64,000 nt of DNA from Gammaproteobacteria bacterium HGW-Gammaproteobacteria-1. GTDB taxonomy: Bacteria; Pseudomonadota; Gammaproteobacteria; Thiohalomonadales; Thiohalomonadaceae. Below, in pieces: positions 44,965 through 53,173 of the stretch. The stretch spans positions 155,872-219,871 of the forward strand of contig PGZL01000002.1 in the NCBI GenBank assembly GCA_002840095.1, read 5' to 3'. Under the pieces are notes generated by a model that did not search any database, was not told the DNA's origin, and saw only the letters and a list, made by a program, of their open reading frames with translations. Each line of letters opens with the position of its first letter. The first letter of the stretch is position 1. The position numbers were made by a program, and so were the translations under genes.

Positions 44965-45047
44965 ATCCTGGGGTTGACTCGGTTCTTGGCTTAGCCCCCC
45001 CGTGGTACAATCCTGCCCTTGCCTGAGCTTACCCACGGCCGATCCCG

Positions 45048-48000
45048 ATGAGCAGCGATACCCCCGCCCGCATACGCGAAATCCCCTATAACTACACCTC
45101 CTTTTCCGACCGCGAGATCATCATCCGCTTCCTCGGCGCGGAGATGTGGGAGGTCCTGAACCGGCTGCGCGCCGAGCGCGTCACCGGCCGTTCCGCCCGC
45201 ATGCTGTTCGAGGTGCTGGGCGACATGTGGGTCATCACCCGCAACCCCTTCATCCAGGACGATCTGATCGAGAACAGCAAGCGCTGGGACTCCCTGGCCC
45301 ACGCCCTGCATCACCGCCTGGATCAGATCGTCGCCCGCGCCGGCGGCAACGAACTGGCCCTGCAACTGGCCGATGCCGCCCGTGCCGCGGTGCGCGAATT
45401 CGAAAGCTGGCTGTCCAACCAGGCCGAGCGCCGCCGCCAGGTGCAGCGCCGCCTGGCCCGCGTCACGCGCAAGGACAACATCCAGTTCGACGGCCTGGCC
45501 CGCGTGTCCCATGTCACCGACGCCTCCGACTGGCGCGTGGAATATCCCTTCGTGGTGGTCACGCCCGACACCGAGCGTGAAGTGGCGGGGGTGGTGAAGG
45601 CCTGCATCGAACTGGGCCTGACGGTGATCCCGCGCGGCGGCGGCACCGGCTATACCGGCGGCGCCGTGCCGCTCCATGCCGACTCGGCGGTGATCAACAC
45701 CGAGAAGCTGCTGCGCATGGACGAGGTGGAGCTGAGTGAACTGCCCGGGGTGGACGGCAAGGTGCCCACCCTGTTCGTCGAGGCCGGCGTGGTGACGCGC
45801 CGCGTGGCGGAGCGCGCCGAGGCGGCGGGCTATGTGTTCGCCGTGGACCCCACCTCGCAGGACGCCTCCTGCATCGGCGGCAATATCGCCATGAACGCCG
45901 GCGGCAAGAAGGCGGTGCTGTGGGGCACCACCCTGGACAACCTGGCCTGGTGGCGCATGGTCACTCCCGACGCCGACTGGATCGAGGTGGAGCGCCTCAA
46001 CCACAACCTGGGCAAGATCCACGAACAGGAGTATGCCGAGTTCCGCGTGTCCCGCTTCGAGCCGGACGGCAGGACGCCGGTGGGCGAGGCGCAGGTGCTG
46101 CGCATCCCCGGCAGCGAGCTGCGCAAGAGCGGCCTGGGCAAGGACGTCACCAACAAGTTCCTCGGTGGCCTGCCCGGCGTGCAGAAGGAGGGCTGCGACG
46201 GCCTCATCACCTCGTCGCGTTTCGTGGTGCACCGCATGCCGGCGCACCTCCGCACCGTGTGCCTGGAGTTTTTCGGCGCCGACCTGCGCAAGGCCGTGCC
46301 CGCCATCGTCGAGACCAAGGATTACCTGGACGGCCTGCCCGGCGTGGTGCTGGCCGGCCTGGAACACCTGGACGAGCGCTACGTGCGCGCGGTGAAGTAT
46401 TCCACCAAGGCGCCGCGCAAGGAGCTGCCCAAGATGGTGCTGCTGGCGGACATCGCCGGCGACGACGAGAACGCCGTGGCCGAGGCCGCCTCCATGGTGG
46501 TGCGCATGGCCAATGTGCGCGAGGCCGAGGGCTTCATCGCGGTGAGCCCGGAGGCGCGCCACCGTTTCTGGCACGACCGAGCCCGCACCGCCGCCATCGC
46601 CGCCCACACCAATGCCTTCAAGATCAACGAGGACGTGGTGATCCCGCTGGAGAAACTGGGCGAGTACAGCGAGGGTATCGAGCGCATCAACATCGAGCAG
46701 TCGACCCAGAACAAGCTGCGCATGATCGACGCCGTGCTGGAGTATCTGGCCGGTGATCTGCCGGAGCTGGAGCAGGCCGCCGACTACGAGGCCAGCGCCG
46801 AGAACGACGCCATCGTCGACGGCAAGAAGCAGGCCGCGCGCGAACTGCTGCTGGCGGTGCAGGGGCGCTGGCAGGCGATCCTGGCCCAGCCCGACGCGCC
46901 GGCCGCCAGCCACCCGGCCCTGGTGGGCAGCGAACTGCTGCCCAAGGTGCAGGAGGGTGACACTCTGTTCAACCTGATGCAGCGGCGCGAGCTGCGCATC
47001 TCCTACCGCCGCGAGGTGGAGCGGCCGCTGAAGGAGATCTTCTCCGGCCGCGACATGGCCGCGGTGCGCGAGCGCCTCGACGCCATCCACGGACGCATCC
47101 GCGCCAGCCGCCTGTTCGTCGCCACCCACATGCACGCCGGCGACGGCAACGTGCACACCAACATCCCGGTGCACTCCAACGACTACGCCATGTTGCAGGA
47201 GGCGGAGCGGGTGGTGGAGCGCATCATGGCCCTGGCCGAATCCCTGGGCGGCGTCATTTCCGGCGAGCACGGCATCGGCATCACCAAGTTCCAGTTCCTG
47301 CACGACGACACGGTGGCGGCCTTCGCCGGCTACAAGCAGGCGGTGGACCCGGAGGGGCGCTTCAACCGCGGCAAGCTGCTGGCCGGTTCCGGCCTGGCCA
47401 ACGCCTACACCCCGTCCTTGCGCCTGTTGCAGCAGGAGGCCCTGATCCTGGAGGCGAGCGAGCTGGACCAGCTCAACACCATGGTCAAGGACTGCCTGCG
47501 CTGCGGCAAGTGCAAGCCGGTGTGCAACACCCACGTGCCGCGCGCCAACCTGCTGTATTCGCCGCGCAACAAGATCCTCGGCACCGGTCTGATCATCGAG
47601 GCCTTCCTCTACGAGGAGCAGACCCGGCGCGGCATCTCGGTGCGCCACTTCGACGAAATGAACGACGTGGCCGACCACTGCACCGTGTGCCACAAATGCG
47701 CCAATCCCTGTCCGGTCAACATCGACTTCGGCGACGTGTCGATCCTGATGCGCAACATCCTGCGCGCCCGCGGCCAGAAGCGGCGCAGCGTCGGCACCGC
47801 CCTGTCCATGGCCTTTCTCAACGTCACCGACCCGCGCACCATCAAGCTGATGCGCACCGCGCTGATCCAGTGGGGCTATGCCGGCCAGCGTCTCGGCTAC
47901 CGCCTGTTCAAGCGCTTCGGCCTGCTCGGCCGCGGCCGTCCGCAGGGCACCACCGGGCCGATGACGGTGCGCGCCCAGGTGGTCAACTTCGTCAAGAAAC

Positions 48001-48896
48001 CCATGCCGGCCGGCATACCGGCCCAGCCCATGCGCGCCCTGCTTGGGGTGGAGGACGCCAAGACCGTGCCCATCCTGCGCGACCCGGCGCGGACGGGCGA
48101 GGACGCCGAGGCGGTGTTTTATTTCCCCGGCTGCGGTTCCGAACGCCTGTTTTCGGAAGTGGGCATGGCGACCCTGGCCATGCTCTATCACAGCGGCGCC
48201 CAGGTGGTGCTGCCGCCGGGCTATCTGTGCTGCGGCTACCCCCAGACCTCGGCCGGCGACGAGGCGCGTGGCAAGCGCATCTCCACCGACAACCAGGTGC
48301 TGTTCCACCGCGTGGCCAATACCCTCAATTACATGGACATCAAGACGGTCATCGTCTCCTGCGGCACCTGCATGGACCAGCTGCTGGGCTACCGCTTCAG
48401 CGACATCTTCCCCGGCTGCCGCCTGCTCGACATCCACGAGTACCTGATGGAGAAGGGCGTAAAGCTGGAAGGTGTCCCGGGGCAGAAGTTCCTCTACCAC
48501 GACCCCTGCCACACGCCGATGAAGCGCCACAACCCGGTGAAGGTGGCCTCTACCCTGCTGGGACAGGACGTGCTGCTGTCCGATCGCTGCTGCGGCGAGG
48601 CGGGCACCTTTGCCATCAGCCGGCCGGACATCGCCAGCCAGGTGCGCTTCCGCAAGGAAGAGGAACTGCACAAGGGCATCCGCCAGCTCACCGGGCAGGA
48701 GCGCAGCGGCGGCGAGGTCAAGATCCTCACCTCCTGCCCCGCCTGCCAGCAGGGGCTGTCGCGCTACCGCGACGACACCGGGGCCGAGGCGGGTTACATC
48801 GTGGTGGAACTGGTGCGCCGGCTGCACGGCGAGGACTGGCAGCGCGGTTTCATCGATCAGGTGCAGCGCGGCGGCATCGAACGGGTGCTGCTGTAG
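45048..48896 (+). CDS. Large FAD/4Fe-4S/CCG oxidoreductase (GlcD-GlcF-like fusion)
   Basis: 1282 aa. An N-terminal DUF3683-like part ([20 protein letters not shown]) precedes an FAD_binding_4 domain ([40 protein letters not shown]), an FAD-oxidase C-terminal domain ([31 protein letters not shown]), two 4Fe-4S motifs ([11 protein letters not shown] about residue 815, [12 protein letters not shown] about 880), and two CCG domains (PGCGSERLF...[17 protein letters not shown]...DRCCGEAG). This is the D-lactate/glycolate dehydrogenase layout with GlcD- and GlcF-like parts in one chain. Substrate is probably a 2-hydroxyacid; electrons would go to quinone or an Fe-S carrier. The next gene is HbpS/GlcG-like, which fits the glc context. 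Confidence 0.92.
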   Translation: MSSDTPARIREIPYNYTSFSDREIIIRFLGAEMWEVLNRLRAERVTGRSARMLFEVLGDMWVITRNPFIQDDLIENSKRWDSLAHALHHRLDQIVARAGGNELALQLADAARAAVREFESWLSNQAERRRQVQRRLARVTRKDNIQFDGLARVSHVTDASDWRVEYPFVVVTPDTEREVAGVVKACIELGLTVIPRGGGTGYTGGAVPLHADSAVINTEKLLRMDEVELSELPGVDGKVPTLFVEAGVVTRRVAERAEAAGYVFAVDPTSQDASCIGGNIAMNAGGKKAVLWGTTLDNLAWWRMVTPDADWIEVERLNHNLGKIHEQEYAEFRVSRFEPDGRTPVGEAQVLRIPGSELRKSGLGKDVTNKFLGGLPGVQKEGCDGLITSSRFVVHRMPAHLRTVCLEFFGADLRKAVPAIVETKDYLDGLPGVVLAGLEHLDERYVRAVKYSTKAPRKELPKMVLLADIAGDDENAVAEAASMVVRMANVREAEGFIAVSPEARHRFWHDRARTAAIAAHTNAFKINEDVVIPLEKLGEYSEGIERINIEQSTQNKLRMIDAVLEYLAGDLPELEQAADYEASAENDAIVDGKKQAARELLLAVQGRWQAILAQPDAPAASHPALVGSELLPKVQEGDTLFNLMQRRELRISYRREVERPLKEIFSGRDMAAVRERLDAIHGRIRASRLFVATHMHAGDGNVHTNIPVHSNDYAMLQEAERVVERIMALAESLGGVISGEHGIGITKFQFLHDDTVAAFAGYKQAVDPEGRFNRGKLLAGSGLANAYTPSLRLLQQEALILEASELDQLNTMVKDCLRCGKCKPVCNTHVPRANLLYSPRNKILGTGLIIEAFLYEEQTRRGISVRHFDEMNDVADHCTVCHKCANPCPVNIDFGDVSILMRNILRARGQKRRSVGTALSMAFLNVTDPRTIKLMRTALIQWGYAGQRLGYRLFKRFGLLGRGRPQGTTGPMTVRAQVVNFVKKPMPAGIPAQPMRALLGVEDAKTVPILRDPARTGEDAEAVFYFPGCGSERLFSEVGMATLAMLYHSGAQVVLPPGYLCCGYPQTSAGDEARGKRISTDNQVLFHRVANTLNYMDIKTVIVSCGTCMDQLLGYRFSDIFPGCRLLDIHEYLMEKGVKLEGVPGQKFLYHDPCHTPMKRHNPVKVASTLLGQDVLLSDRCCGEAGTFAISRPDIASQVRFRKEEELHKGIRQLTGQERSGGEVKILTSCPACQQGLSRYRDDTGAEAGYIVVELVRRLHGEDWQRGFIDQVQRGGIERVLL

Positions 48897-48952
48897 GGTG
48901 CGCACTGCGCACCGTGCCTTGATTACCCGGCGGCAACGGTGCGCGCACCCTA
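48894..48952. repeat. Inverted repeat of the TAGGGTGCGCA type
   Basis: TAGGGTGCGCACTGCGCACC at the gene end and the inverted GGTGCGCGCACCCTA at 48938-48952 form a hairpin just after the oxidoreductase stop. The type is frequent in intergenic gammaproteobacterial DNA; a terminator role is possible. Confidence 0.65.
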
Positions 48953-48992
48953 CGTGCGGGGGGCTGCGGGGAAAGGAACACAGCACCGCTCA

Positions 48993-49024
48993 CTTGTATC
49001 TTGTATCTTGTAACTTGTATCTGC
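48993..49024. repeat. CTTGTATCTTGTATC tandem repeat
   Basis: Four near-tandem copies of CTTGTATC (one diverged to CTTGTAAC) just before the HbpS-like gene. The same heptamer family occurs at 55226-55258 and 55897-55985. Confidence 0.7.
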
Positions 49025-49042
49025 CTTTAACAGGAGGAGACC

Positions 49043-49558
49043 ATGAACAAGAACAAGCTGTTCGGCATCACCCTGGCGGGCGCCCTGGCCCTGGGCGCCG
49101 CCGCCCCTGCGTCGGCCGAGGACGCCGCGCCCATCGTCAACATCAAGCGCCTGTCCATGGAGATGGCGCTCAAGCTGGCCCAGGCCACCATCGCTCAGTG
49201 CCGCAAGGAAGGCGTGCAGATCGCCGTCACCGTAATGGACCGCGGCGGCCACCCTCAGGTGGTGCTGCGCGACGTGCTGGCACCGGACCTCACCCTGCTC
49301 ATCAGCAGGCAAAAAGCCTATACCGCCCTTTCATTCAACAGTGCCACCTCGGCCATGGAGAACCGCTTTACGGCACCGTTCTCGGTGGGTAAGGTGGAAG
49401 GGCTGGTGTTCAGCGCCGGCGGCCTGCCCATTACCGCGGGCGGCATGATCCTCGGCGGCGTCGGCGTCAGCGGTGCGCCCAGCGGCGAGCAGGACGAGCG
49501 TTGTGCCCGCACCGGCCTGGAGAGCATTACCGCCGACCTGGAAATGGGCGCCTTCTAG
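49043..49558 (+). CDS. HbpS/GlcG-family secreted protein
   Basis: 171 aa. Signal peptide (LFGITLAGALALGAAAPASA) then an HbpS/GlcG domain (MALKLAQATIAQCRKEGVQI; VTVMDRGGHPQVVLRDVLAP; GGLPITAGGMILGGVGVSGA; PSGEQDERCARTGL). GlcG-like proteins bind cofactor-like molecules such as haem or cobalamin; the function is not certain. GAGGAGACC precedes the ATG. In E. coli glcG lies next to glcDEF, as here next to the GlcD/F-like gene, though this copy is exported. Confidence 0.9.
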   Translation: MNKNKLFGITLAGALALGAAAPASAEDAAPIVNIKRLSMEMALKLAQATIAQCRKEGVQIAVTVMDRGGHPQVVLRDVLAPDLTLLISRQKAYTALSFNSATSAMENRFTAPFSVGKVEGLVFSAGGLPITAGGMILGGVGVSGAPSGEQDERCARTGLESITADLEMGAF

Positions 49559-49620
49559 TGCCGCGCTGCAGCCGCGAGCAATGGCGATGACAAGGTCCAA
49601 GCAAATATAAAGGAGCAGCC

Positions 49621-49824
49621 ATGTACCTCAAGCACGTGCCCAGTGGCGATCTGGTGGAGGTCCTCGATATGAAGTCTCTCGTCGACCCCTATCGCAACAA
49701 GCTGGCGGGCCGGTTCCACGCCGGCGAGGAGATGCAGGATCCGGCCAACTTCGCCAAGTCGGATTTGATGTTCCCCTCCGGCGAGGCACTGCCCCGCTGC
49801 TGGGTCGATCCCAACTACCGCTGA
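49621..49824 (+). CDS. Small 67-aa hypothetical protein
   Basis: 67 aa with an excellent Shine-Dalgarno (AAAGGAGC) before ATG 49621. Sequence begins MYLKHVPSGDLVEVLDMKSL and continues with DPYRNKLAGRFHAGEEMQDP; no TM, no signal. I do not know its family or role. 62 bp after the HbpS-like gene and probably co-transcribed. Confidence 0.75.
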   Translation: MYLKHVPSGDLVEVLDMKSLVDPYRNKLAGRFHAGEEMQDPANFAKSDLMFPSGEALPRCWVDPNYR

Positions 49825-49941
49825 TCCAGCGGCTCACCATGTTCCCCTCGGGGGCCGGCGTCGCCGGGCCCCCTTGCTTCCGCTCTCCTATATAAAGCGG
49901 TCGCCGGACCCGCCACGCTGCCCTGCGTCCGCTCCTGGCGA

Positions 49942-49976
49942 TACCAAAAAAAACGGCCACCCGAGGGTGGCCGTTT
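49942..49976 (-). terminator. Rho-independent terminator of the adk-H1 gene
   Basis: A perfect 12-bp stem (arms 49951-49962 and 49965-49976) with a GA centre. Read on the minus strand it is followed by a run of eight to nine T, directly downstream of the adk-H1 stop at 50001. The opposite side has TTTCTTT, so termination of the rightward hypothetical gene is also possible. Confidence 0.88.
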
Positions 49977-50000
49977 CTTTAGTACCGACTGCCAGAAGGC

Positions 50001-50555
50001 TTATTTCTTCTTGGCGGCCTTCTTCTTGGCAGCTGCCTTCTTCTTCGGGGCAGCCTTCTTGGCTACGGCCTTCTTCTTCGGGGCAGCCTTCTTCTTGGCT
50101 ACGGCCTTCTTCTTCGGCGCGGCCTTCTTCTTGGCTACGGCCTTCTTCTTCGGGGCAGCCTTCTTCTTGGCTACGGCCTTTTTCTTCGGGGCAGCCTTCT
50201 TTTTGGCTACGGCCTTCTTCTTGGCTACAGCCTTCTTCTTCGGTGCGGCCTTCTTCTTGGCTACAGCCTTTTTGACGGCCTTCTTCTTGGCGGCGACCTT
50301 CTTCTTCGGCGCGGCCTTCTTCTTGGCTACAGCCTTCTTGACGGCCTTTTTCTTGGCGGCGACCTTCTTTTTCGGAGCAGCCTTCTTCTTGGCTACTGCC
50401 TTCTTAGCAGCAGCTTTCTTCTTCGGCGCGGCCTTCTTGGCAGCAGCCTTTTTCTTGGGGGCGGCCTTTTTTGCAGCTTTTTTGCGGGCCGCGGGTTTCT
50501 TGGTGGCGGCCTCGGCGGGTGCCGGTTTGTTGGCCTCGTTCTGTTCAGCTTCCAT
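50001..50555 (-). other. Possible internal gene: H1-like protein in the adk frame
   Basis: Same reading frame as adk, 184 aa from ATG 50555 (MEAEQNEANKPAPAEAATKK). AAGGGGGA lies 7 nt before that ATG, and the residues after it start a natural N-terminus for an AlgP/H1-like protein. Whether the adk ORF runs through it as a fusion, or whether both products are made, cannot be settled from sequence. Confidence 0.5.
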
Positions 50556-51224
50556 GGTTTTTTCCCCCTTGTGCTTGGTTGAGGTTTTCAAGGTTCCGTT
50601 AATCGCATCGAAGATCTCGTCGATCTCACCGATACCGTTGATTGTATGGAGTTTCCCTTGCCGACGGAAGTACTCAATGAGCGGAGCCGTCTGCGCTTCG
50701 TAAACACGCAGGCGGTTACCGATGGTTTCCTCATTGTCGTCGGCGCGGTGGCGCAGGTTGCCGCCGCACTTGTCGCAGCGATCCTCCAGACGGGGTGGCG
50801 TGGTATAGATGTTGTACATCTGGCCGCAGGACTCGCAGGTGCGGCGGCCGGTCAGACGCTGCAGCAGGATGTCGAAGTCGACATCGATGAGCAGGGCGGA
50901 CTCGATGGGCATCCCCAGCTTGGCCAGCATGCCGTCCAAGGCTTCGGCCTGGGGGATGTTGCGCGGGAAGCCGTCGAGGATGAACCCCCGCTTGGCGTCC
51001 GGCTGCGACAGGCGCTCCTCGATGATGCCGAGGACGATGTCGTCGGACACCAGCTGGCCAGCCTCCATCGCCGCCTTGGCCCGCTGGCCGAGGGGGGAGT
51101 TGGCGGCCACGGCGGCACGCAACAGATCACCGGTGGAAATTTGCGGAACGTGGTATTTGTCGACCAGCAGTTTGGCTTGTGTACCCTTGCCCGATCCGGG
51201 CGCCCCCAACAATACGATTCTCAT
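50001..51224 (-). CDS. adk: Adenylate kinase fused to a histone H1-like Lys/Ala-rich tail
   Basis: 407 aa. Residues 1-217 are a full adenylate kinase: P-loop GAPGSGKGT (K13), ISTGDLLRAAV, LDGFPRNIPQAEAL, zinc LID with CESCGQMYN and CDKCGG, and the RLRVYEAQTAPLIEYF stretch. Residues about 230-407 are AlgP/H1-like low complexity built from units such as KKKAAPKKKAVAKK, typically DNA-binding. The two are joined in frame through KTSTKHKGEKTMEAEQNEAN. A start ATG inside the gene (50555) has its own GGGGGA Shine-Dalgarno 7 nt upstream, so a separate H1-like protein may also be made. Terminator follows at 49942-49976. Confidence 0.9.
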   Translation of the reverse strand: MRIVLLGAPGSGKGTQAKLLVDKYHVPQISTGDLLRAAVAANSPLGQRAKAAMEAGQLVSDDIVLGIIEERLSQPDAKRGFILDGFPRNIPQAEALDGMLAKLGMPIESALLIDVDFDILLQRLTGRRTCESCGQMYNIYTTPPRLEDRCDKCGGNLRHRADDNEETIGNRLRVYEAQTAPLIEYFRRQGKLHTINGIGEIDEIFDAINGTLKTSTKHKGEKTMEAEQNEANKPAPAEAATKKPAARKKAAKKAAPKKKAAAKKAAPKKKAAAKKAVAKKKAAPKKKVAAKKKAVKKAVAKKKAAPKKKVAAKKKAVKKAVAKKKAAPKKKAVAKKKAVAKKKAAPKKKAVAKKKAAPKKKAVAKKKAAPKKKAVAKKKAAPKKKAVAKKAAPKKKAAAKKKAAKKK

Positions 51225-51323
51225 GTATCCCTCTCCGTCAGGTGACTTAAACGGCTGTTACGCGCGATTATTAAGTTTTTTCCATAGCCACATATACAAA
51301 ATGCATTACCTTTACAAGTAGCA

Positions 51324-51342
51324 TGCGATTAAGCTAATCGCA
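51324..51342. promoter_or_regulatory. 19-bp perfect inverted repeat in the adk/51415 divergent region
   Basis: TGCGATTA-AGC-TAATCGCA is a perfect 8-bp inverted repeat, followed on the plus strand by GTTTTAT. It lies between the divergent adk-H1 and 51415 genes, where a terminator has no natural client, so an operator or promoter-linked site is the better reading. Confidence 0.45.
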
Positions 51343-51414
51343 GTTTTATACTCAAGTCAATGTATCCGGGTGAAATTGATACAAAAAATGCGCAACCGCG
51401 GCCGTTGGTGATCG

Positions 51415-51765
51415 ATGAATTCCATTCCTGATTTTACCGAGTCCGAATTGTGGACCGTCCATGACACACTCCGGGAGCGTTACGGGCGCGAGATCGAGAT
51501 CGAACAGGGCGACGTCGAGTTGCGTCTCGACCCCCATTCCAGCACCCTTACCCCCTGTCCGGTTCTGTTCTGGCGCGAGGACGGCGCCAACTTCGTAATT
51601 TCCAAGGTGGGGGACCGGCGCTACCGCGCCCAGTTCTTCTACCGGGTACACCAGCAATTCGGCACCGGCATAGACGAGTTCGACAATCTGGCCGAGTGCA
51701 CGGTCACCCTGCTGCAGGTGCAGGCGGACCACGAGGCGAAGCAAACGGCAAAACAAGACCGCTAA
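51415..51765 (+). CDS. Conserved-looking hypothetical protein upstream of pfp
   Basis: 116 aa, soluble, no signal. IPDFTESELWTVHDTLRERY and the DGANFVISKVGDRRYRAQFF stretch suggest a folded small domain with acidic helices. I do not recognise a family. It is 31 bp upstream of pfp on the same strand, so it may be co-transcribed with the pyrophosphate genes. Confidence 0.8.
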   Translation: MNSIPDFTESELWTVHDTLRERYGREIEIEQGDVELRLDPHSSTLTPCPVLFWREDGANFVISKVGDRRYRAQFFYRVHQQFGTGIDEFDNLAECTVTLLQVQADHEAKQTAKQDR

Positions 51766-51796
51766 TTTCACTATCGAACGGGAGCAACCAAGCACC

Positions 51797-53068
51797 ATGG
51801 CAAAGAAAAAGAATGCCTTCTATGCCCAGTCCGGCGGCGTGACCGCCGTCATCAATGCCTCTGCCTGCGGCGTCATCGAGACCGCCCGCAAGCACAAGGA
51901 CAAGATCGGCAAGGTCTACGCCGGCCGCAACGGCATCATCGGCGCCCTGACCGAAGACCTCATCGACACCTCCAAGGAATCGGCCAAGGCCATCGCCGCC
52001 CTGCGCCACACCCCGTCCGGCGCCTTCGGCTCCTGCCGCTTCAAGCTGAAGAGCCTGGAGGCCAACAAGGCCGAGTACGAGCGCCTGATCGAGGTGTTCA
52101 AGGCCCACAACATCGGTTACTTCTTCTATAACGGCGGCGGCGACTCGGCCGACACCTGCTACAAGGTGTCCCAGCTGTCCGAGAGCATGGGCTATCCGGT
52201 CCAGGCCATCCACGTGCCCAAGACCGTGGACAACGACCTGCCCATCACCGACAACTGCCCCGGCTTCGGCTCGGTGGCCAAGTACATCGCCGTCTCCACC
52301 CTGGAGGCGACCTATGATGTGCGCTCCATGTGCGCCACCTCCACCAAGGTGTTCGTGCTGGAGGTGATGGGCCGCCACGCCGGCTGGATCGCCGCCGCCG
52401 GCGCCATGGCCTCCACCAAGGACCAGGAACTGCCCATCGTCGTGCTGTTCCCCGAGGTGGAGTTCGACCAGAAGAAGTTCCTGGCCAAGGTCGACGCCAT
52501 GGTGAAGAAGTTCGGCTACTGCACCGTGGTGGTGTCCGAGGGCTGTCACTGGCCCGACGGCAAGTTCCTGGCCGAGCAGGGCACCCGCGACGCCTTCGGC
52601 CACGCCCAGCTGGGCGGTGCCGCGCCGGTGGTCGCCAACATGGTCAAGGAGGCCCTGGGCCACAAGTTCCACTGGGGCGTGGCCGACTACCTGCAGCGCG
52701 CCGCCCGCCACATCGCCTCCAAGAGCGACGTGGACCAGGCCTATGCCATGGGCAAGGCGGCGGTGGAGTTCGCCCTCAAGGGTCACAACTCGGTCATGCC
52801 GACCATCGACCGGGTCTCCAGCGCTCCTTATAAGTGGAAGGTGGGCATGGCCCCGCTGTCCAAGGTGGCCAACGTCGAGAAGATGATGCCCAAGAACTTC
52901 ATCACCAAGGACGGCTTCGGCATTACCGAGAAGTGCCGCGAGTACCTGGCGCCGCTGATGAAGGGCGAGGACTACCCGCCGTACAAGAACGGGTTGCCGC
53001 AGTACGTGACGCTGAAGAACGTCGCGGTGGCGAAAAAGCTGAAAACAACTTACGAGTTGAAGAAGTAA
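51797..53068 (+). CDS. pfp: PPi-dependent 6-phosphofructokinase
   Basis: 423 aa, PFK family. The nucleotide site reads FYNGGGDSADTCYK; an Asp at this place after GGG, with the PKTVDNDLP motif, points to PPi rather than ATP as phosphoryl donor. Other sites: YAQSGGVTAVINASACGVIE, VMGRHAGWIAAAGAM. The enzyme makes fructose-1,6-bisphosphate reversibly and conserves PPi energy. A strong hairpin (53073-53100) separates it from hppA, which shares PPi as substrate. In Methylococcus-type methanotrophs pfp and hpp genes are linked in the same way. Confidence 0.95.
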   Translation: MAKKKNAFYAQSGGVTAVINASACGVIETARKHKDKIGKVYAGRNGIIGALTEDLIDTSKESAKAIAALRHTPSGAFGSCRFKLKSLEANKAEYERLIEVFKAHNIGYFFYNGGGDSADTCYKVSQLSESMGYPVQAIHVPKTVDNDLPITDNCPGFGSVAKYIAVSTLEATYDVRSMCATSTKVFVLEVMGRHAGWIAAAGAMASTKDQELPIVVLFPEVEFDQKKFLAKVDAMVKKFGYCTVVVSEGCHWPDGKFLAEQGTRDAFGHAQLGGAAPVVANMVKEALGHKFHWGVADYLQRAARHIASKSDVDQAYAMGKAAVEFALKGHNSVMPTIDRVSSAPYKWKVGMAPLSKVANVEKMMPKNFITKDGFGITEKCREYLAPLMKGEDYPPYKNGLPQYVTLKNVAVAKKLKTTYELKK

Positions 53069-53072
53069 TGAG

Positions 53073-53100
53073 ACAAAGGGGAGCGTTAGCTCCCCTTTGT
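53073..53100 (+). terminator. Perfect 12-bp hairpin after pfp
   Basis: Arms 53073-53084 and 53089-53100 (ACAAAGGGGAGC / GCTCCCCTTTGT) with a GTTA loop, then GCTTTA, right after the pfp stop. The T-run is short, so partial termination is likely and hppA may be read through. Confidence 0.7.
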
Positions 53101-53173
53101 GCTTTATGGGGCGTAATTGCGATTAATCAGTTTCCGGTAAAGAAGAAATTCACCAATACAGGAGGAAGCGAGT

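Noticed and set aside
44991-48986. A 1331-codon open frame on the minus strand opposite the FAD/FeS oxidoreductase gene
   Set aside because: It is His/Gly/Ala/Val-rich with no domain and mirrors the codon bias of the high-GC sense gene; the plus-strand protein has complete FAD, Fe-S and CCG motifs.
48993-49024. CRISPR-like repeats
   Set aside because: The units are 8 bases long with no spacers and no cas genes; it is a simple tandem of a dispersed element.
50011-50703. A plus-strand frame with repeated hydrophobic units of the form FLATAFFFGAAFF
   Set aside because: It is the antisense of the Lys/Ala codons of the H1-like tail (AAG/GCC read in reverse), so it imitates a membrane protein but has no independent support.
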